NCBI GenBank assembly: GCA_903922545.1
Contig: CAIXUE010000062.1
Span: 1 to 10,469, forward strand
DNA length: 10,469 bases
Origin: an uncultured Alphaproteobacteria bacterium
GTDB taxonomy: Bacteria; Pseudomonadota; Alphaproteobacteria; Micropepsales; Micropepsaceae
Direction of reading: 5' to 3'
Shown: positions 6,114 through 10,469 of the stretch, in pieces
How the letters are laid out: each line of letters begins with the position of its first letter
How positions within the stretch are numbered: position 1 is the stretch's first letter
Translations under genes and position numbers: made by a program
Notes under the pieces: generated by a model
The model's input: the letters and a program-made list of their open reading frames with translations, nothing else
Database searches by the model: none
What the model was told of the DNA's origin: nothing

Positions 6114-7370
6114 TCAGCGCGCTTGAGTTGATGACGCCGTGTTCATCCAATTTATCGCGTAGCCAAGCTGAAAATCAGCACTGCTCTGCTCTTCCACGTC
6201 TGGGTAAATGATTTGGCCGGATGCCGAAGTTGTTCCGGTTTCTTGCTCCAGGTGTTTTGGTAACGTCTCTTCCCGATCAAAACGGCTATGGCTCTCTGCC
6301 GCGGGCTTTTGTGAAACAAGAATATCCGGGGCGATCCCGGAGATCTGAATGGGGTGTCCGAGCGGAGTGTAGAAGCTGGCGGTTGTAAGGCGCAGCGCGC
6401 CGTTTCCACTAGATAGCGGAATGATGGTCTGCACCGTACCATCGCCAAAAGACTTCATGCCCAGAATTGTTGCGCGCTTATTGTCTTGCAGTGCGCCGGC
6501 AACGATCTCTGTTCCTGCCGCAGACCCTTCGTTTATCAGCACCAACAGGGGCTTTCCGTCGGTGATGTCCCCCGATCGGGCGCTGTAGGTCTGATTGTCT
6601 TCAGCGCTGCGCCCGCGCAAAGAAACGATTTGGCCGGCATTGAGAAATTCGTCGCTAATCTGAATGGCCTGATTTAACTGACCGCCCGGACAATTTCGCA
6701 AGTCGACTATGTACCCTTTCAGATCCGACCCAATTTCTTGCTTAAGCCGCGAAATGGCCGACGCGAGATGCTGATCGGTTGCGCCCTGGAATGCTGAAAT
6801 GCGAATATAGCCAATATTGCCTTTGCGTTCTGCGGTCACGTCTTCCAATGTCACAACCGCCCGCGTAAGGGTGAAGTCGATTTGATTGTCTCCCCGTTGC
6901 ACGGTCAAAATAATTTGCGATTTTTCGGGGCCGCGAAGCGCTTCAATCACAGCGTCGAGCGGCATGTCGCGCGCGTTTTTGCCATCAATGGCAAGAATTC
7001 GGTCGCCAGGTTCAATTCCGGCGATTGCGGCTGGTGAACCAGCTATTGGCGTGATTACCGTGGTCAGCCCAAATTGACTGGTCAGCGACAGGCCTACGCC
7101 CGCGCCGCCCGCCGTAAAAGATTGAGCGGCTGCATATTCCTTCGCGTTCATGTAGCGGGAATGAGGGTCAAGCCCTTGCAACATGCTATGCAGAGCTAAG
7201 TCTATGAGGTCTGCAACAGTTCGCTCCTGTATGTAACGTGTCTGAACATTTTCGATAACTTGCGAAAATGTATCGAACCCTTTGACCGTATCGGGCGTGA
7301 TTGCGGCGGCTGCGCCAAATGCAAAACTGCATGAGATGCCGACTAAGGCGCCCGCTAAAAATTGTTTCAT
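6114..7370 (-). CDS. S41-family (CtpA-like) carboxyl-terminal protease homologue lacking catalytic Ser and Lys
   Basis: A 418-residue protein with a signal peptide (about 1-23), an N-terminal helical region with GLDPHSRYM (66-74), a PDZ domain at about 88-165 (GAGVGLSL, IEPGDRILAIDG), the S41 core (NIGYIRISAF, IVDLRNCPGG at 221-230) and a C-terminal tail. In active CtpA/Tsp proteins the core reads GSASASEI...FGKGTVQ with the middle Ser and the Lys 25 residues later as catalytic dyad. Here the two places are Ala285 (EGSAAGTEI) and Asp310 (SFGDGTVQ); the supporting Gln314 is kept. The gene is otherwise full length with no frameshift, so it looks like a retained pseudoprotease. Ser283, two residues away, remains as a remote alternative nucleophile. 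I chose ATG at 7370, with GGGGAG 6 nt upstream, because it starts the signal peptide; ATG at 7403 adds eleven residues. GC content sampled by eye is near 50-52%, against about 65% in kdsD. Confidence 0.88.
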   Translation of the reverse strand: MKQFLAGALVGISCSFAFGAAAAITPDTVKGFDTFSQVIENVQTRYIQERTVADLIDLALHSMLQGLDPHSRYMNAKEYAAAQSFTAGGAGVGLSLTSQFGLTTVITPIAGSPAAIAGIEPGDRILAIDGKNARDMPLDAVIEALRGPEKSQIILTVQRGDNQIDFTLTRAVVTLEDVTAERKGNIGYIRISAFQGATDQHLASAISRLKQEIGSDLKGYIVDLRNCPGGQLNQAIQISDEFLNAGQIVSLRGRSAEDNQTYSARSGDITDGKPLLVLINEGSAAGTEIVAGALQDNKRATILGMKSFGDGTVQTIIPLSSGNGALRLTTASFYTPLGHPIQISGIAPDILVSQKPAAESHSRFDREETLPKHLEQETGTTSASGQIIYPDVEEQSSADFQLGYAINWMNTASSTQAR

Positions 7371-7629
7371 TTCCATCTCCCCGAACAGCGCATGCCCCTG
7401 CATTCATTCGCGTCAGGCCATGTCGGGGCAAGCCATATTCGGCAGAATTTGAAGGCTTGTTGCTCGCGAGTTTGCTCAATCTTGCCAGAATTACATTCGC
7501 GAAAATGCTGCACCGCACCTTGAACCAGGCGTCCCAATCGTCCAGACTTGGCACGAATTTCGCGTCTGGTGTGTCCCCATCAGGCGGGTTAGGCTGGGGT
7601 TCGAAGATTCAAAGAACAAAATCAAGGTA
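7371..7629. other. Divergent spacer between the S41-like gene and kdsD
   Basis: This 259-bp stretch must hold the promoters of the S41-like gene and of the kdsD-lpt operon. I see no gene with family resemblance, no EcfG motif and no sigma-70 pair I would defend. Its composition is visibly more AT-rich than kdsD and resembles the S41-like gene, so the edge of the lower-GC segment lies close to 7630. Confidence 0.4.
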
Positions 7630-8652
7630 ATGGCCGCGAACAAACCCTCCCTGAAGCCGGTGAAGGCCGGCGGCGCCCGCGCCCAGGCGGAGCATCGCGA
7701 TCTGGCCGCGGCCACCCGCGTCCTTTCCTACGCCGCGAACGCGCTTACCGCTTTGGCCGGCAGCCTCGACAAGGAATTCATTCGCGCCATCGACACCATG
7801 CTCGCGGTAAAGGGCAGGGTGATCGTCAGCGGCATGGGCAAGTCCGGCCATATCGCCCGCAAGATCGCCGCCACGCTCTCTTCCACCGGCACGCCGGCCC
7901 ATTTCATCCATCCCACCGAAGCCAGCCATGGCGATCTGGGCGCCATTGCGCGCCAGGATGTGCTGCTGCTGCTGTCGCGCGGCGGCGAAACCGCCGAACT
8001 CGCCGATCTGATCTCCTACGCCAAGCGCTTTGGCATTCCTGTCATCGGCATGGCGGCGACACCCGACTCCAGCCTGATCGAAGCCGCCGATGTGAAACTG
8101 CTTCTGCCGCGCGCGCCCGAAGCCTGTCCCAATGGCCTGGCGCCCACCACCTCCACCACCATGATGCTGGGCTTGGGCGATGCGCTGGCCGTGGCGCTGA
8201 TGGAGCGCAAGGGTTTCTCCCCTGACCAGTATCGCGATTTTCATCCCGGCGGTTCCTTGGGCCGCGCCCTGATCCGCGTCGCCGACCTGATGCACAAGGG
8301 CGATGAAATTCCCCTGGCGCGCGAAGATGCTTCCATGCGCGATGTTTTGATCACCATGGCCTCGGGCCGCCTTGGCTGTGTCGGTGTGGTCAATGCTGCC
8401 GGCGCTCTGGTGGGCATCGTCACGGACGGCGATGTCCGCCGTCATGCGGGCAAAGGGCTCGACAATCGCAAGGCCGCCGAAGTCATGACCCGTGCGCCCA
8501 AGATCGCCCATCCCGGCCAGCTTGCCGTCGAAGCCTTGGCCCGCATGACCGAAACCAAGATCACCCAGCTTTTCGTGCTGGAAGCGGCGGGCAAAAACAA
8601 AAAACCCGTGGGCGTGCTGCACATCCATGACTGCCTGCGGGCAGGGCTATAG
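7630..8652 (+). CDS. kdsD: D-arabinose 5-phosphate isomerase (KpsF/GutQ family)
   Basis: A 340-residue cytoplasmic enzyme that converts ribulose 5-phosphate to arabinose 5-phosphate, the first step to Kdo, the inner-core sugar of lipopolysaccharide. An SIS domain spans about 45-180 and two CBS domains about 218-275 and 283-338. Residues matching the catalytic set known from E. coli KdsD are present: K71 in SGMGKSGH, E120 in SRGGETAE, E164 in APEACPNG and H205 in DFHPGGSLG. The length is close to that of the family (about 325-330) with a slightly extended N-terminus. AAGG lies only 2 nt before the ATG, so initiation may be modest or use another site. It heads the lpt operon: its TAG is followed immediately by the lptC ATG. 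The kdsC phosphatase gene, found here in E. coli, is absent from the locus. Confidence 0.93.
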   Translation: MAANKPSLKPVKAGGARAQAEHRDLAAATRVLSYAANALTALAGSLDKEFIRAIDTMLAVKGRVIVSGMGKSGHIARKIAATLSSTGTPAHFIHPTEASHGDLGAIARQDVLLLLSRGGETAELADLISYAKRFGIPVIGMAATPDSSLIEAADVKLLLPRAPEACPNGLAPTTSTTMMLGLGDALAVALMERKGFSPDQYRDFHPGGSLGRALIRVADLMHKGDEIPLAREDASMRDVLITMASGRLGCVGVVNAAGALVGIVTDGDVRRHAGKGLDNRKAAEVMTRAPKIAHPGQLAVEALARMTETKITQLFVLEAAGKNKKPVGVLHIHDCLRAGL

Positions 8653-9315
8653 ATGACCCAGAAAGCCGGCCAGACCCTGCAGCCGCCGCGCCATGACTGG
8701 TCGGCGCGCGCCCGCACCACGGCGCTCGAAGCACTGCGCTACACCCAGTTTGTCGGCTTTATGAAACGTGCGCTGCCTGTGGCCGCGTTTGCGGTGATTG
8801 CGGCGGTGGTGGCCTTTTTCATTTTCGCCCGCCAGCCCGCCAAGGTGAGCATGGGCTATGAACGCATGGGCCTCATCCAGAATGACCTCTCCATGGTCAA
8901 ACCGCACTTGAGCGGCCAGGACGCCAAGGGCAATCCCTTTGTCATCACCGCCGAAACAGCGGTGCAGGATCCCAAAAACGCCAAGCGCGTCAGCCTCATC
9001 AAGGTCGAAGCCGATCTCTCCACCGAGAAAGACGGCTGGATCAACGCCGATGCCGCGCGCGGCTGGGCCGACATGGCGGCGGGTGAACTGGAACTCAATG
9101 GCGGCATCAGCGTCTTTTCCGACAAAGGTTATGAACTGCACACCGCCAGCGCCTCTGTCGATCTCAACCGCGGCATGGTGCATGGTCATCAGGAAGTCAC
9201 CGGCCATGGCCCCATGGGCGATATCCGCGCCGACCAGTTTCACTTCGACCGTGACAGCAAGATTTTGATGCTGGACGGCCATGTCCATATGACCCTTGTC
9301 GGAAGCAAAGCATGA
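8653..9315 (+). CDS. lptC: LPS export protein LptC
   Basis: A 220-residue bitopic inner-membrane protein. A cytoplasmic N-terminus of about 39 residues is followed by one membrane helix (about 40-59, LPVAAFAVIAAVVAFFIFA) and a periplasmic beta-jellyroll domain. LptC takes lipopolysaccharide from LptB2FG and passes it to LptA. The family features seen are PHLSGQDAKGNPFVITAE early in the domain and the repeated strand pattern ending GDIRADQFHFDRDSKILMLDGHVHM, typical of LptC/YrbK. The N-terminal extension is longer than in E. coli, as is usual in Alphaproteobacteria. AGGG lies 6 nt before the ATG, which abuts the kdsD stop, and the 3' end overlaps lptA by 4 bp. Placement between kdsD and lptA makes the assignment firm although the sequence family is weakly conserved. 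Confidence 0.9.
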   Translation: MTQKAGQTLQPPRHDWSARARTTALEALRYTQFVGFMKRALPVAAFAVIAAVVAFFIFARQPAKVSMGYERMGLIQNDLSMVKPHLSGQDAKGNPFVITAETAVQDPKNAKRVSLIKVEADLSTEKDGWINADAARGWADMAAGELELNGGISVFSDKGYELHTASASVDLNRGMVHGHQEVTGHGPMGDIRADQFHFDRDSKILMLDGHVHMTLVGSKA

Positions 9316-9842
9316 AACGCGCCGCTCTCATTTGCCTGATGCTGTGCGCGGCCAACATCGCCCATGCGCAAACGCCTGCGCCCGCCGCCACGGCGAAGAC
9401 CAACACGGTTCTGGGCAATCACAACACCAACCAGCCCATCAATATCGACGCCGACAAGGTCACCGCCGATCTGGCCAACAAGTCGGTGCTTTATACCGGC
9501 AATGTCGTGGTCACGCAGGGCGACATCAAAATGCACGCCGATACGATGAAAGTGAACACGGTGGACGGCAAGGCCGCCCAGAACATCCAGGCCAACGGCC
9601 ATGTCGTGGTGGATTCACCGGCGTCGGGCACCGCCACCAGCGATGCCGGCGTCTATGACGTGCCGAACCATCAGATCACGCTCACTGGCCGCAAGGTCAC
9701 GCTGGTTCACAACAAGGATATTTCCAGCGGCACAAAGCTCACCGTCAATCTGGTCACCAACATCGCCACCTTTGTCAGCGACAAAGCCCAGGGCGGAAAT
9801 GGCCGGGTTACCGGCACATTTACACCCGGAAGCGGCAATTAG
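9312..9842 (+). CDS. lptA: Periplasmic LPS transport protein LptA (OstA-like)
   Basis: A 176-residue periplasmic protein with a signal peptide (about 1-19, ending NIAHA before QTPAP). The OstA-type beta-jellyroll is seen in the strand series [50 protein letters not shown] and [19 protein letters not shown]. LptA polymerises as the bridge carrying lipopolysaccharide between LptC and LptD. The start overlaps the lptC stop as ATGA, with GGAAG 6 nt upstream, so translation is coupled. The protein is a little shorter than E. coli LptA but covers the full domain, ending in a Gly-rich tail ([10 protein letters not shown]). Confidence 0.92.
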   Translation: MKRAALICLMLCAANIAHAQTPAPAATAKTNTVLGNHNTNQPINIDADKVTADLANKSVLYTGNVVVTQGDIKMHADTMKVNTVDGKAAQNIQANGHVVVDSPASGTATSDAGVYDVPNHQITLTGRKVTLVHNKDISSGTKLTVNLVTNIATFVSDKAQGGNGRVTGTFTPGSGN

Positions 9843-9876
9843 GGTTTCCTTAAACACGAACAGGCATGATTTTCGC

Positions 9877-10469
9877 ATGAAGCCAGGGAACGACAAAAAC
9901 AGCCCCGAAAATACCGCCGAATCCGGCGCGCGCCCGCGCGTGGTCGAAGGCGGCCGCGGTCTTGTCGTCAATCACATCGGCAAAAGTTTCAAGGCGCGGC
10001 CGGTGGTGCGTTCGGTCAGCCTTCAGGTCAAGCGCGGCGAAGTGATCGGCCTTCTGGGCCCCAATGGCGCGGGCAAGACCACCTGTTTCTACATGATCTC
10101 AGGCCTGCTCCACACCGACACCGGCAGCATCGAAGTGGATGGCCATGACATCACCGCCCTTCCCATGTATCGCCGCGCCCGCATGGGCATCGGCTATCTG
10201 CCCCAGGAAGCCTCCATCTTTCGCGGCCTCACCGCCGAACAGAATATCCGCGCCACCGCCGAATTGATCGAGGATGATCCGATGCGGCTGGAAGCGGCGG
10301 TCGAGGCCCTTTTGGCCGAATTCGGCATCACCCATATCCGCAACACCCCCGCCGTCGCCCTCTCGGGCGGTGAGCGCCGCCGCGTGGAAATTGCCCGCGC
10401 TCTGGCCACCCATCCGTCCTACATCCTGCTCGACGAGCCGCTGGCCGGCATCGATCCCATCGCGGTGGG
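9877..10469 (+). CDS. lptB: LPS export ABC transporter ATPase LptB (3' end outside window)
   Basis: The first 197 residues of the cytoplasmic ATPase that powers lipopolysaccharide extraction with LptF and LptG; the frame is open at the window end. Walker A is GPNGAGKTT (61-69), the Q-loop is [14 protein letters not shown] (106-119), the ABC signature is [15 protein letters not shown] (162-176), and Walker B is YILLDEP (182-188) with the D-loop LAGIDP after it. The SIFRGLT and [12 protein letters not shown] strings are typical of LptB. Family length is about 240-260, so some 50-60 residues are missing. The first 27 residues are a polar extension before the ABC fold begins ([11 protein letters not shown]). 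It starts 34 bp after lptA. The upstream ribosome site is weak (CAGG at 12 nt). Confidence 0.95.
   Translation, partial: MKPGNDKNSPENTAESGARPRVVEGGRGLVVNHIGKSFKARPVVRSVSLQVKRGEVIGLLGPNGAGKTTCFYMISGLLHTDTGSIEVDGHDITALPMYRRARMGIGYLPQEASIFRGLTAEQNIRATAELIEDDPMRLEAAVEALLAEFGITHIRNTPAVALSGGERRRVEIARALATHPSYILLDEPLAGIDPIAV

Noticed and set aside
6100..6119. CGCTGA/TCAGCG inverted repeat in the convergent gap as a terminator
   Set aside because: The stem is only 6 bp with an 8-base loop, overlaps the stop codon of the S41-like gene and has no T-run.
7598..7605. GGTTCGAA, resembling a tRNA T-loop, just before kdsD
   Set aside because: No acceptor stem, anticodon arm or CCA end can be built around it, so neither a tRNA nor a tRNA-derived attachment site is supported.
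7609..8628. 339-codon open frame on the minus strand over kdsD
   Set aside because: Its translation is Gly/Ala/His-rich and repetitive without any known motif, while the opposite strand encodes a complete KdsD.
1..10469. CRISPR arrays, insertion sequences, rRNA or tRNA genes, toxin-antitoxin or phage-defence modules
   Set aside because: No direct repeat series, transposase motif, structured RNA gene or defence-family protein was recognised on either strand.

Overview
The window reads as about 10.5 kb of chromosome from a GC-rich alphaproteobacterium. Four things point there: an NrnC-type oligoribonuclease, an lptC-lptA-lptB run led by an arabinose-5-phosphate isomerase gene, an HWE-family sensor kinase, and a perfect match to the alphaproteobacterial general-stress (EcfG) promoter consensus. 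The genus cannot be fixed from the sequence; a Caulobacter- or Rhizomicrobium-like lineage would fit.

Region 1 (1-3702) is a signalling block. On the minus strand, in transcription order, lie a soluble PAS-PAS-HWE kinase, a membrane HisKA_3 (NarX/MoxY-like) kinase and a NarL/FixJ-type response regulator cut by the window edge. Gaps are short and the last two genes share an ATGA overlap. Divergent from them is a single-domain receiver, followed with no gap by a secreted formylglycine-generating-enzyme-like (SUMF1-fold) protein. The 262-bp divergent spacer holds a perfect GGAAC-N16-CGTT on the minus strand and a near match, GGAAC-N16-TGTT, on the plus strand. Both arms therefore look like general stress response output.

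Region 2 (4585-6093): a palindromic intergenic element separates the FGE-like gene from a convergent orphan TolA-like envelope protein. nrnC, a DEDDy 3'-5' exonuclease, is divergent from the TolA-like gene.

Region 3 (6114-7629) is a lower-GC insert between nrnC and the lpt operon. It carries one minus-strand gene, a secreted PDZ/S41 (CtpA-like) protein in which the catalytic Ser and Lys positions are Ala and Asp. It looks like an S41 pseudoprotease.

Region 4 (7630-10469) is a lipopolysaccharide operon: kdsD makes the Kdo precursor arabinose 5-phosphate, lptC and lptA form the transport bridge, and lptB (cut by the window end) is the ATPase. Junctions are tight (0-bp, 4-bp overlap, 34-bp gap).

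The observations most worth a second look are the double-mutant S41 pseudoprotease in its compositionally distinct island, and the divergent EcfG-type promoters over a two-kinase signalling locus.
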